A stretch of 64,000 bases of DNA, from contig OX344752.2 of the NCBI GenBank assembly GCA_947034885.2, forward strand, positions 13,764,001 through 13,828,000, written 5' to 3'. Source of the DNA: Thuidium tamariscinum. Taxonomy: Eukaryota > Streptophyta > Bryopsida > Hypnales > Thuidiaceae. The notes under the pieces are model-generated. The model was not told the DNA's origin. It saw nothing but the letters and a program-made list of their open reading frames with translations, and ran no database searches. The translations under genes and the position numbers were made by a program. Positions 35,785-48,102 of the stretch are shown in pieces; positions within the stretch are counted from its first letter, which is position 1; every line of letters begins with the position of its first letter.

Positions 35785-38031
35785 CTTATATAAATTTCAA
35801 ATAGGATGATTTATAGATTTATAAAAAGATAAAAATATTTTTCACATTTTCTCAAAGAATTGTAGCAAACAAAAGAACACATTATAGTGTGTTGAAGTCT
35901 TAGGCCTTTCTCATAGAAAGTAACACACCTTCTTCCACTCAAACTAGCACAACTCTTGAATGCTAGCTCTAAATCAAACAAGTAAAAAAGAAATTTGAAT
36001 CACAACATTATAATGTACAACTTCTCAAATTTTCATTTAAAAAATTCCCAAAATACTATACACAATGACCTCTTAAACATGTATAGGGTGGTGGAACGTA
36101 CAAGCTAGTCTATAATTGGACGCAAATAATTAGCCCCAATAAATCACAAATTTTTGAGCTTGTCACAATATATCAAAGTGGCCATGTCTAATTGTGCATA
36201 TTCAAGCAACCCTATAAAACATAAACGGTGTTATTAAGATCTTCAATTTTTAAATATGTATGTGTCTCAATCAAGATGTTTTTGAAATATTGTTCATTTA
36301 AAATTCATAGTGCATTCATTTAATACAAATATTTTGTATTTATAATTTATTAAATTATATTCCAATTCACCTTCAACTTCATGAAAATTGAATAAGAAAT
36401 ATTTGGTCTTCTACAAATTACAAGTTGAATAAGAGATAATTCTTAAAGTTCTTATTTTAGATTGATAAATTTTAATAATTAAAAAATGAATGCATACATG
36501 ATTTAGGCACAATCCATAATAAATAAATTAAAATCTATGTAATTCTTTATTGAATCTAATTATATTAACTTGCAAACAATACATATCTTTGCAAAATAAA
36601 GAATATAAGACTCATGTGAGAATTTGCACAATTTCATTGTTAGTTTTGTATATGGTCATAAATTTTCGGCACTTGTTGCATGAACTATAGCAATACATTT
36701 ATACTTGAAGTTGTTCTTCATCTAGCTTCAAATCATATTATTTAATTCCTTATTAACAAATTGTTGTGTATATTGATACAAACTTACCATTTTATCAAAT
36801 TATTGGTTTGTACTAGACATTGTACCTTGGTTTTTTTCTCAATTATAATGGCCTATATCATAATCTTAATATAGATATTGTTCATAATTTCTAAATACTT
36901 GTGAGAACTTTCCTTCCTAATATAAGAGTCAATCTTTTTAAGCCTTGATCTTCGATGAAGATGAAAAAACTAGTATCGTTTTTTTGGGTTTTTTTCATTT
37001 TATTACATTCTTTTATTTTAATTCACCAATGCCTGGGACACTACTAGTATATATAATTTCTAAGGCCATGTTGTTGCCATTGATGTACTATCCAATACTT
37101 AATAAATCAATGTAGAACTTCAACAATGGCAATTAAAAGCTGATAGTTAATAGTAGATGCAATGTCAATAGTCAAATATATTGACAACAAGAAAATTAAA
37201 ATAAAAAATTGATCGTTTAAAAATAAAATAAAATAATTTTAGAATAAAATAAATTAGAAATTTAGTTGTAAAGGTAATCTTTATTAATGAACTTGTGTAC
37301 TTCTACTTGATCTATATACTAAAACATAAAAGTCTCAAGGGTATAGTTCTCAAAAAAAATAAGGATTAACATGTAAACACTAGATATTTCATGGCAGGGG
37401 GGCATATTATTTTTTTGTCTATTTTTTATTTTGTACCTTATCATTATGTAATTTTTTTAATACGGTTCAAATAAAAAAAGGGCACACATTCATTGTAATT
37501 CCCAATTGCAATAAAGATATTGTATGCTATATTAGTTCAACTTTTTTTGCATTGCTTACAATTACAAAGTTTGGTGTAGGTTTTAGGGTTTTACCATTAA
37601 AGATCTTCTTAACTCTTTAGCAATTAGCACTTCAATGTCTAGAAATCCATATCTAATTCCTCAAAGTTCTAAAAAATATGAATCAATTTGGGTTACTGTA
37701 TGCCAATTCTATTTGCCTTTAAAAATAAAATTATTGGAAAATATATCAAGAAGTCCAAATTATATATTCAAATAGGTAAAAATACAAGCAAAAATTGACA
37801 ATTTCACATAGATTAAATGAGTTGAAGCCAACTTTGACAAAAAAATGCTCTATTCCAAGGCTATTTTCTAGAGAATAATAATGCTTGTAGAAACAAGAAA
37901 CAAAGGCCAAAAATGTAAGCTCTAGCTTTGTGATCAAGCAACCTAAAAGTATTTTTAGATCTTTATGAGATATACAAGATATTGTGAGAAAATCACAATG
38001 TAAAGTAGCAAGTATACACAATGTATGTGGT
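35785..38031. other. Very AT-rich desert
   Basis: I see no gene and no repeat whose ends I can define. Confidence 0.5.
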
Positions 38032-38989
38032 TTAACTTCTAAAGGACCATTTGCCTCTTTAAAGACAACTTGGATTTTGGGCAAGTGCTTGTGGGCTCAA
38101 TCAATTTTTGTCAAGATTTTTTGAATTTTTTTGGAAAATAGAAAAAATAACTATCTTAATGTAAATATAATCTTTTTAAATTGATGCATGGAAACAAAAG
38201 TTTTGTTGAAAATTGAAGAGATAAGACAACCCAAAAAAATTCAAAAATTTGAATTATTTTTTTTCCAAATTTTTATCTTATAGATTAAAATTTTCTAAAT
38301 GAAAAGATTTGATTAATTTGGATAAGCAATGTGAAAGTTATGGAAAATCTATTTTTGGGGCAATTTCAATATCTCCTTGAAAAAATAATTTGTAATATTC
38401 ATTTCTAAATGCATTTTTGACAATTTTTTAGAAAAGAAAGTTCTACTTGGTTTGGTTTTATCGCTAGAATAATCTTACTATTGGAATCAATGCATTTTAA
38501 TTTCATCTTAGAGATATTAATAATTTAGATTTGCCTTTGATCTAATATGTAGTTCTACTGTTCTACTTAACAAATTTTTCAAAAATGAAAATGAAGTTAT
38601 TTTTTCTTGAATTTTTTTCCTAAACTCTCAATCCAATTTCCTACTATAAACGTTTAGAGTTCAAAACTCTATAGTGCAAAAAATTTGAATTAAGAAGGTT
38701 CAAAGTCAAATAATGTAATCCCACAATGTGCAAAAAGGTTGTTTCTTTGCTTTAAATGCAAACATCTTGTAATTTGTGTAGTCAAATTTTTTAAAATTTA
38801 TTTCACACATTGCTATACTAGTTAGTTGTGAGATCTTATAAATAGATGTGCAAGATAAATTAGTTTTCAAATTTTTGACTCTTTGCAATAGAAATGGTAG
38901 TTTCAAGTGTTTTTGGGCAAAAAGGATCTAAGTGCCCAATCCTTTCCCCTAAGTGTCCAATCCTAAACCCCTAAGTGCCCAATCCTTAA
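38032..38989 (+). mobile_element. TTAA element, subfamily I copy 3, with a stuttered right end
   Basis: It starts TTAACTTCTAAAGGACCA and follows the subfamily I order. The right end is replaced by three tandem 22-bp copies of CCCCTAAGTGYCCAATCCT (about 38925-38987), then TTAA. Confidence 0.7.
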
Positions 38990-39024
38990 CACTAAGTTAG
39001 AAATAGTAATCGTGTTAAGACTAG

Positions 39025-39773
39025 GACTTAGGCATAGTATTATGTGTTTTTTCAAAAAATATTGAACTAACATCACTTAGAAAATCAATTAAAGTTTTTC
39101 TTACAAAAATTTGTTTGACATTATGAGTTTATAATCAAAAGTTATGGAATTTCAAAAAGGTGTTTGAAATTGTTCTTATTATATTTTTTCAAACCTCCTC
39201 TTTAAAATCTATCCATAACTTTTGATTGAAAACTTCAAATGTCAAATAGATTTTTGGACTTAAAACTCCAATTCATATTCTAACTAATCTTAGTTCAAAT
39301 GTTTTTGAAAAATGACATTTTACTATGCTTAAATGAGGTCTGAAATCTTATTTTTAATACAAAATTTTGGGTTTTTAACTTAACACAACTTTGAGAATTC
39401 ATATATCCCACATGGATTGGTCAACCTCCTACCACTCCAAATATATAAAGGGAGTTTTATTACCCCTATAAACAAGTAATGTAATGGTGTTGATGATGAT
39501 TGGTTGAAAATGATTAGTTGAAGATTGCAATGACATTTTGTATCTAAAATAAAAATTATATGTAAAATCTTATTGAGTTTCTAAGAAGACATTAACCTTG
39601 TTTGTCAAAACCAACAAGAATTTGAGAAGAATTTAACAAACATTGCAATATTGACCGCATTGACAAAGTGTCAACTTCCAGAAATTGTGGCTGTCATTTC
39701 GAACATTAGATTGTCATTTCAAACACTTTTCTATCAAAAATTCTGGAGATTAGGGCCCATTTCCCTTGTAGTG
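39025..39773 (+). mobile_element. Decayed CACTA element, relative of 56728-57813
   Basis: The sequence at about 39030-39380 matches about 57180-57500 (TTAGGCATAGTA, ATCAAAAGTTATG, CCATAACTTTTGATTG, AGATTTTTGGA and AGTTCAAATGTT in the same order). It ends CCCTTGTAGTG, a CACTA right terminus. The left terminus is lost. Confidence 0.6.
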
Positions 39774-41516
39774 TGTGAACTTTTGAATATTGTCTCCCTA
39801 CAAGCCTCTTCGAAGACCGAAGAGGCATTCATACCATCCTTATTTTTTAAAATTAACTCAATATAAGACTTTTTGTAACTAAATAGCATCTTACAACCCT
39901 ACAAGATGGTGGTATGTGAATATTACAATGTGAATAGTTTCCATCACTTACATCCATGTCAAATGGATGCACTTTATATATCTTTACATTAGATGCATTA
40001 TGATGTCACTAGATCAATTCAATATGAAAAATTCAAGTCCAATTTTTTTTTCATCCACCACTTTCCATTCACATTCAATATGAAAAATTCAAGTCCAATT
40101 TCTTTCATCCACTACTTTCCATCCACATTCGATATGAAAAATTCAAATTCAAATTTTTTCATCCACCAATTTCCATCTACATTCATTTGTCATCATCTTC
40201 ATCCATCCAAAAAAATGGATGAAATGAATGACCTACATCCAAAATGAATTTTCATGTTAAAATTTCATTTCTAATTGTAGAATTACGTTAATTAAAAAAT
40301 TAAAAATGATAGTAACAATTAATTTTACTACTCAAATGGAATTGCTCCTTGCTCAACGCTCCTTGCTCCTTGCTCACATTTTAGCAAGCTTGATTCACAC
40401 ATTATCTAAATAATGCACGCTAAGAGAATTCGGAATGCACTTTAGACTCTCAACAAAATCCAACAAGAACTATGCTCAAATGCTTGTTTGCACAATATTA
40501 CAAATAGTACATTCAACTTCCTAAAATAATTCTCTTTAGAATCATAATTTATATTTTCTTACCAAATTTTAGGGCTAGTACTGTAGTAAATGCACCTATT
40601 ATAGAATGGAAATTTTGTTAAATTGGTGATACTTGGCAAGGCAAGATTTGTGACATAATCATCATAGAGGTATAATTTTAGGCCAAAACTAGGAAAAATA
40701 TAGATTTTGGTTTAGGATCTATAGCTTGAACCATACCATTGTAATGAAATTATTGATGTTATAGACAAGAAGATACCTCAAGGTTTTGTCACCCTAATTG
40801 TAAATGTAGCCTTGTTTATTTTAATTTTGCATATTAATGCCACAATGAGATTAATGTCACAAATAGGTACTTTTACTATCCTTCTTACTTCTCCTAAATT
40901 TGAACTTGTTTTGTATTTTAATTAATATATTTTGTTATGTAACTAAAAGCTCTATACAAATGAAATTATTAAAATTTTGATATGTCATATTGGAGACTAG
41001 CATACTCCAATAATTGAGAGCTTGATATTGTCACTCTCCTATGAAGTACAATTTTTTTAATTTTCTATAAATTCCATCCATTTTTATGCATTTTTGATGC
41101 CTTGGCCATGGCATACCAACTCTTTAACTAGGCCTTTTTTTAGATTAGTGTCCCCTTTTCTTGGCTTCACTACAGAGGCTAGATTTTAGAAGGACAAACC
41201 AACAAAAGTCCGAATTCTAATAGACCAGTGAAATTTTGCCAAAAAAGTCATGTCTCTAATATCCAAAGAGCCCCAAATTGGATGTGTATTTTTGATTTGA
41301 GCTAACCCTACAATTAGCACATATTCAAGGATTTAAAATGACTAGTTCAATTTATCATATTCAAAAATTTAAAAGTGGATAAAATGTATTACATCTAGAT
41401 CTAGTCAATAATATTGCATATATTGGTCCAAATAAACATTTTTGCTCAAATGAATGTCTTTATATGAATTTTACAAACTACTGAAAAGTATGAGAAAAAA
41501 AAATGGTTGTTTGATC
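39774..41516. other. AT-rich desert with a minisatellite
   Basis: Apart from the tandem repeat at 40021-40185 no feature is recognised. Confidence 0.45.
40021..40185 (+). repeat. Minisatellite, three ~55-bp units
   Basis: Each unit carries ATATGAAAAATTCAARTYCAA, a T run, then CATCCACYACTTTCCATYCA. The units start near 40021, 40077 and 40131. Confidence 0.8.
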
Positions 41517-42452
41517 TTAACCCCTAAAGGACCAAACTGCGTTTTTTGGCAACATAGCGATTTCGGGCAGCTCATTACAGATGGAGTTTTTGGTTTTTTT
41601 CTTTGAAATTTTTACACAACATGTGCCCGAGGAGTAGCTTCAAGGCCCAACAATTTTCATAAATTTTGACTACATAGTGAAAAAGTTATTGGCTGATATG
41701 TAATTTCTCTACTCGGTGGGCAGCCCGGGCAGCAAAAAAAACTTCTTCAAAAATTACTTTTTTAAGAAATTAAAATTTGAAATTGGTTTCTTTGATTTTT
41801 ATCAAAGTGGAAACCTTTAAATCATTCCATTCTGATTAATGAGTCAAAAGTTATGAGGATTTTTAGTTTGAGGTAGTTTCGGCTAGTTATAAAATCTCTA
41901 CACTACAAAAAAAGTTTGAAATTCTTTATTTAATTCAATTTTTAATATTTTTGAAAAAAAATAAAAACATTGGGTGTATATTGTTTAACACAACATTACA
42001 ACCATTGGGATTGTCTTTTTTTAACTCTATAAATAAATTGTTAATAATTTAGTGTTTTGGCTCATTTTCTACTTCTTTCTACTTACTATTTTTTTCCTAC
42101 ATGTTGTACAATTTCAAATGATCTGAAAATTTTCAAGCATGTATCCAACTTCACTTGAAAAATGAATCCAAAGAGTTACAATCATTTTGGACATTTTTCC
42201 ACACAAATATGGTCTTCTGAAGTGCAGCTGCCCGGATTTCCGCAGTGGTAAAAAAATGATTTCTGTGACTTTAAACACTAATATCTTGCAATCTACACGG
42301 CGGAAATTGCTGAAATTTTTTCCACATATTCTTAAACTTGTTTTCTAAAAGATCCTACGGTTATTTTTGTCAAAAAATTTGATAGTTGTCTAAAAAATGA
42401 CAGTTTTGAAGCGGTTTTGGTGAAAACATAGTCCAAAACCTTTAGGGGTTAA
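41517..42452 (+). mobile_element. TTAA element, subfamily II copy 2 (best preserved)
   Basis: The 936-bp element has matched termini, TTAACCCCTAAAGGACC at the left and AACCTTTAGGGGTTAA at the right. It aligns inverted with 12585-13539. There is no ORF of note. The internal order of landmarks (TTTCGGGCA, TTTGAAATTTTTACACAA, GAGTAGCTT, AAAAAGTTAT, GGTGGGCAG, ATTCATTCC-type, TCAAAAGTTATGA) parallels subfamily I, so the two are distant relatives. Confidence 0.82.
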
Positions 42453-43800
42453 AAGGGTTAGTAAAAAAGGATGAAGATAGTCGAAATAAGTTAGAAAACT
42501 TAGAGGATTGGATTTGAAGTTGAACAGCTAAAAACATAATTGGCTATTCTAGTATAAAATGATTTATAAGATGAAATTTTCTTGACAATAATTTCTGAAT
42601 TTTTGTTAATAAATGATTTTTTTTCTCAACTACATATGTATCAAATTCAGACTAATTTATTTATTACAAAAATACATGTATTTTAGTTTGCATTGCTTTG
42701 TAAAGTTGTAGTAAGATTAATGAGCAATTTTTCACAGTACAGATTGGGCATTGCTTGCAAATTAAAACAGATCACTTGAAAAATGAGAGAAGAAGAATAA
42801 GTTTTGGAAGACTTCGATGTCGTATGTCAGCAAGGATTCTGTTTTGATTGGTACGTCGGTTGCTTAAAACTGATTTTTGAAGGAATGTTTTGATTCTAGA
42901 TTCTTCCTTTAAGTTCACTCCCAACTTCCAACTTCCAACTTACTCGCAAATTGGTTTATTTCTAATCAAAAGCTCTCACAAGCACACCGCAAACTTAGCA
43001 CTCCCTAACTTACGGCCATTTAACAATACTGGTATCTCAAGATCACAACACGGAGATCTATACATTCAATGAATGTTTAGCACACAACATACTCCAAACC
43101 ACAACGAAATTCTCCTCCGTGGGTCCGGTAGAATTGAAATTATGCTGCCATCTGAAATTGACAATGCCCAGCAACCACTTGGGAGGACAAGCTACAGAAA
43201 CTGTCGTTTCATCGAACCTGCTTACTTAACAGAAGATGAGCTAGAAAGAGACAATAATTTTCACTTCACAAATGAAATTCCACAACCCAAATTATTGATT
43301 CATGCTTCAAACCCTAATTTTTCGTGGCGATGAGCTCTCCCTGCCGGTAGAGCTGGCACTATTATTAAACAGTCAGTCAAACAAACAAATTCGGTCAAAT
43401 TAACAAGAGCATGGGCGCTCGCGCTGAATCAAGCGCGCATTTTCACTTCTTCACCACCTCGCAACTAATATCATCACAATTATACATAAACATGGGAAAT
43501 AACCCCAGAAACAGGATTTACAAGTAAAGAGAATTAAAGAAGTATCATCATATTCTCGGCGCCTTAGTTAGCCGAGTCCTCATCAAAACTGTGAGCTTCT
43601 AGCTGAGCATTAGTATCCGTAAGATGCTTGAGTGTTTGTATGAAGTTACGCTGCAAACGTAACTACACCGATCAAAAGTACTGAAAAAAGAAACCAAAAA
43701 ATGAAAGATGAAGCCTTATTCCGGTGTTCGGGAGCTCGGCAGAAATGTTCCACAGTTTCTCTGTGCACAAAGACTACTAACGGCACCTGAACAAAGTCAC
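42453..43800 (-). repeat. Downstream flank of B3 copy 2, shared with copy 3
   Basis: The part from about 42990 to 43620 matches about 63060-63600 (ATGCTGCCATCTGAAATT, GAGCATGGGC, CTCATCAA-ACTGTGA) and, in part, 32760-33040. It follows the B3 stop codon, so it may be 3' UTR. Plus-strand open frames at 42890-43333 lie in this conserved block but have no family match. From 42453 to 42990 nothing is recognised. Confidence 0.6.
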
Positions 43801-45072
43801 CTAAACTTTTCTAATCACGAAGAATGATTCATCAACAAGTGAAAACTGAAGCTCGTGCCCTATCTTCAAGCGATTCTCCTTCACAAATCTGCTCCATTCG
43901 ACACTCAATAAGTATACCTTCAAAGGGTGTTCCGGCCTGCGACGACATGTTACCAAATAAGTTGGAGAATCTTCATGTACTCCTTGGAATTCAATGGAAC
44001 CGTGGAGCTGATTGCCATGGGTCTTCACAAAACTCCACGGAAAATGCTACATGCACAAGGACAAAGAGAGATTTTAACCAATTTTTAATGAAAGAATCGG
44101 ATTGGGATTGAAGTGGACAAAAGTCTTATAATTAACAGGAAGCAGGGACCAACAAACTTGATCCAATGAGCAATGCATCACTACCGTACCTATTGGCAAT
44201 CTCATAAAAGATTATTTGCATGGCTGAACATTCTAATATCGAACTTGAAGAAAACTCACAAATTGTCCTCTTGGGTGCTTGTGACGAGTAGGTTATCCGA
44301 TCATGGAGTCGGTCAATCGTTTGCGGAAGCCAGGATACGTGCGGTGCTTTTCCAAGTGCTTGGTATGCGGGAATGCCTTGTTGAGGTCAACACGATCGCG
44401 CCCTGGAGAAGGAGAACGGGATTGCGAGGAGTTCTCTTCTTCCGAGTCAGAAATATATTCGTCTTCTTCATCAAAGGCAGAATTTTCTCCCTCATCGAGA
44501 AAGTATGGAGACCCCTGGGGTCCTCGAAACACGTGGACTTCAAACTCGGATCTCGAGTCCTCCTTTTGAAGAAAAATCAAAGAGTCGCCCTTCTTGAGAC
44601 GATTGTCAGCAACGAAAGAATGCCATCCAAGACCAATACGAACTATTTCTGTTTTAGCGACTCGGAGTTTCACAACCCATGGCCTTGAGGATCTTCCACA
44701 AGATAAACGAACTCGAAGGATGACCCATTCTTCAATCTTGTGACAGTTCTCTTGTACGAATAGTGCTGGCAAAGTCTGTAGGAATCAAAAATAAGCCCCG
44801 CGCAAGTACTTCATATGAGCACCCGTTTAGGGTTTAGGGAAACAAGATTAAGATTAACATCAATGAAATTGGATAGGAAAAAGTACAGTAGGTCACTAGC
44901 GTACCAATTCAGCATATTTCTCCCCGTTCTCTCCCTTTTGTATTGCTGTCCTTGAGAGTGACTTCAAGGTATAGATGCTTCCCGAACGCCGCATCTGTGC
45001 AAGAGCATCGTTCATATTGCCGACCTCCTGTTGCATGGAAGGCCTCCGAATCGGCTTCGTTTCTCGCCTCAT
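43801..45072 (-). CDS. REM-like B3 protein (B3 copy 2) with an in-frame stop before the second B3 domain
   Basis: The exon structure copies that of B3 copy 1: exon 1 45072-44905 (168 bp, as in copy 1), exon 2 from 44775, exon 3 44046-43801 (stop TAG). The first B3 domain is intact (LPALFVQENCHKIEEWV, RPWVVKLRV, FVADNRLKKGDSLIFL). It is followed by an acidic Glu/Ser linker without the tandem repeats of copy 1. The reading frame meets TAA at 44293-44295, after 216 codons and 11 codons before the expected donor (TTT then GTGAGT, exon end 44260). Exon 3 still encodes a complete second B3 domain (VEWSRFVKENRLKIGHELQF). So this is either a recent nonsense allele, a one-domain protein or an alternatively spliced gene. 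Confidence 0.75.
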
Positions 45073-46313
45073 GATGCAGATGTTTGTGCGTGTATGCGAT
45101 TCACTCACTCAGCTGGAGCTTACAAGCTAGCTCCGATTCACCTGCAAGAGCCACGATAACAGGTAGAAACAAAACGCACATTATATATGCACTGACCTTG
45201 TCCAGCCAACAGACAACATTCAAATAAATCCTTCAACATTCCTAATCTTCCTTTAAATTCTTCTAAAGCACACTGTTCGCTAACCTTATGAGTTAGTATA
45301 TATGTACTTGACCCTTAAAAATTAGCAACAAAGAGCTGAAAACGTTTCCTGCTTGATTGGATTCGAGTGCTACGCCAACCTGTTTACTGTATTCGTGCAT
45401 TTGTAATTTTTGAGGATGAGCGTCTGTTAGCCTCAGACAGGAGTGGACTGTAACACATCTAAAGCTAGCACTGCAAGTTGCTGAATTTACACAAGTTCCC
45501 GAAAATGAACACACTTGAAATCAATCAAAGAACACGCCAGCACTGCATGCAAGAGGGGTGTTACGAAATCTCCGCTGAGTGGGTGGCTGCTACAGACAAT
45601 GACTCACAACAAAAACTCACCAAAAGCCTTGCCACAGCTAGAGCATAAGCCATCTGCTTCTGGCTACTTACACATGGACGGACTGTGCGAGGTGTTGTGT
45701 GACGCCGCTACTAGCTCGCCAATCGAAAAAAAAGTCTGATCTTAATCCAAGCTCTAAATTACTTAGCTAAGGATTCTACTAGCTGGCTTATCGATCTTGA
45801 AACTGGTGGCTGAAGCTGGTGGGTCAATTAGATGACGAGAGGCGCGCAATTTCAGATCAGGTAAGCGAGCTTAATGATCGAAGTCTCAAACTCTCATCAG
45901 TGCTCGCTGAAACCCAACTCGACCATGCCTGAAATATGTATTGCTTTTGTGGAGAGGACCAGAAACATGAAGGGAATTGATGGGGAGCCTTCAGCTGAGT
46001 GAGCGTACCTGTGGAAGTTAGCAGTCGAATCAGGCGACTGCAGCGGCATCGATCATGCAGAATTATCACCAAATACGTACGCGTGAACACCAAGTACGTA
46101 GATACGCACTTCATTCTATTAGCCCAGAGGAAACGAATTTCCAGAGATTCACGGCATGATCAGATTGGGACGTCTTGAGTAATGCGTTATATTTACTGAC
46201 GGTATTTCCTTCCTTCAGCCAGGCGACTGACACGGCAGTGACCAAGCCGCCTGCAATAGCTAAAGTATGCTCCCAACCTAGCTACTAAATTTTTTAACTA
46301 TACCCAAAAGCTG
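45073..46313. promoter_or_regulatory. Upstream region of B3 copy 2
   Basis: No other gene is recognised in these 1.2 kb. It is less AT-rich than the repeat deserts, as is the region upstream of copy 1. Confidence 0.4.
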
Positions 46314-46668
46314 TTAGAGAAAATATCGACTCTCCAGAGGGCCGTCTAACTTTGACAAGCCGGTTTATATAAGGATTTCTGTATAAGCTTGATTTCTATA
46401 TAAAGTGCCCGATTCCTGACAAGAGATGCGGTTCAGCTTGTGTGAATATCTTCACTGCCACCTAGAATATGTCAGTTTTTACAACTTTCGTCCAATGAAG
46501 TTGAAGAGCTCGTATTTCGAAGCTGTGACGTTTGGCTACACTATTGAGCACATGACATTTGTCCATCACAGCTATAGGGGAAAAATTCTACCTCATACTA
46601 AATAAATGTAATGAGGGTCCCTTTCGCCACTTCTTAGTGGTCCTCTGGACAGTCCAGATTTTCTCTAA
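46314..46668. mobile_element. TIR element upstream of B3 copy 2
   Basis: TTAGAGAAAATATCGACTCT then AGAGGGCCGTC at the left is inverted at the right (GTCCTCTGGACAGTCC then AGATTTTCTCTAA). The 355-bp element is homologous to 27096-27487. Confidence 0.75.
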
Positions 46669-47035
46669 TGCGTCACAGTAAGAGTCAAAAATCAAACTTT
46701 TCATTAATTTAGTAATTTTTTAGAATATAGTTGGTAGATGGTGATTGGTGAATTTCATTAAAATGGCAAAACTTTCATTCCTTTGACACTTTTATTACAA
46801 TATTAGTTGAAAGGGATCCTAGGTAGCTTTCAGTCTTAAAATGCATTTCATGAATACCATTTGAATAAATTATGAATTTCTAAAGTATTAAAATATGAGT
46901 TACTAAAATTGACCCTAGACTTTGATGGATAGTGAGAGTACATTTTAGGCAAGATTATGTAGGGGGCAATTTTAGGTGTAAATACCTTATCCTCTAATTT
47001 GAGACATTCCCTTCCTTGCCATATATATACACACA
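46669..47035. other. AT-rich spacer
   Basis: Nothing is recognised. Confidence 0.5.
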
Positions 47036-47405
47036 TTAACCCCTAAAACCTTGAGCTACGTTTTTTGGCAACATAGTGATTTCAGGCAGCTCACTAGGAA
47101 TGGAGTTTTGTTTGTTCTTTCTTTGAAATTTTCACACAAGATATACCCAGAGAGTAGCTTTAAGGCCCAACAATTTTCATAACTTTTGAATTTGTGGTTA
47201 AAAAGTTATAGCCGCATGATATGTGATTTTCTTTACTCGGCAGGCAACTCAAGTAACTGAAAAAACTTCTTCAAAAAATACTTTAAAAAAATAATGAAAT
47301 TTGAAATTGATTCTTTAGGTTAATAGATATATGGGAAGCTTTGAATTATTCCATTTGGATTAAGAAAATGAAAGTTATTAAGAATTTTAGTTTGCAAGTA
47401 GGTAT
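47036..47405 (+). mobile_element. TTAA element, subfamily II copy 3 (left 40% only)
   Basis: It starts TTAACCCCTAAAACC and follows 41517-41880 (GTTTTTTGGCAACATAGTGA, GGCAGCTCACTAGG, AGAGTAGCTTTAAGGCCCA). Homology stops near 47405. Confidence 0.7.
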
Positions 47406-48102
47406 AGAGACAATGTTTGAAGACCATATGATACATGAAATATATGGTTTATGGATATGATACATGAAATATATAAGGTATGATGTATGAGTATATACAT
47501 CTATTACAAAATATTGATACAATATATCACATCAAAATATAAACTGAATAGAGGATACAATTGTTACTTTCATATTGAATCCTATTTAACATGTTTAGAA
47601 AATCTAGAGACCATAATGAAATTATAGATATCTATGCGAGTTACAAAAATTCACTCACTTATCAAGTGAGTGGGACAATCGGTGACATTTAATGGTACCA
47701 TCCTCTCAAAAGGAACAAGTATGAGAAGTGACATGTTGGGTCTAAGGCTTCATCCAAGTAATTATTGAATCTAGTACAATACTACTACAGTACAATAAAT
47801 GTGTATATATAGCAATCTAATATCATATGACATGAAATTTAGAATGATACCCATGCTCTAAAATTACAAAAGAATATTAAAATTCAAAATTTTAGAGAAG
47901 TTTTAAAGGGTTTGGCATACATTAGACTTCACTATTGAATATGTGAATGTTCTTTATCATTGACCCCATGATTGATTGAAAAAAACAGATGCAGTATTTG
48001 TTGCATTTTAATTTTAACCTTCTCTTTATATTGAGTACTTCATAAATAAATAAAAAGTAAGTTTTTCTTACACAAAAATTTAAAAAATGACCATTTAGAC
48101 AT
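47406..48102. other. AT-rich spacer
   Basis: No gene is seen. Short direct repeats of GATACATGAAATATA occur near 47430-47480. Confidence 0.45.

Noticed and set aside
37746..38084. 112-codon minus-strand frame
   Set aside because: It has no ATG-supported homology, its composition follows the AT-rich background, and it runs into a TTAA element.
43073..43333. 86-codon plus-strand frame downstream of B3 copy 2
   Set aside because: The homologous blocks at 32.8 and 63.1 kb do not keep this frame, so the conservation looks non-coding or antisense 3' UTR.
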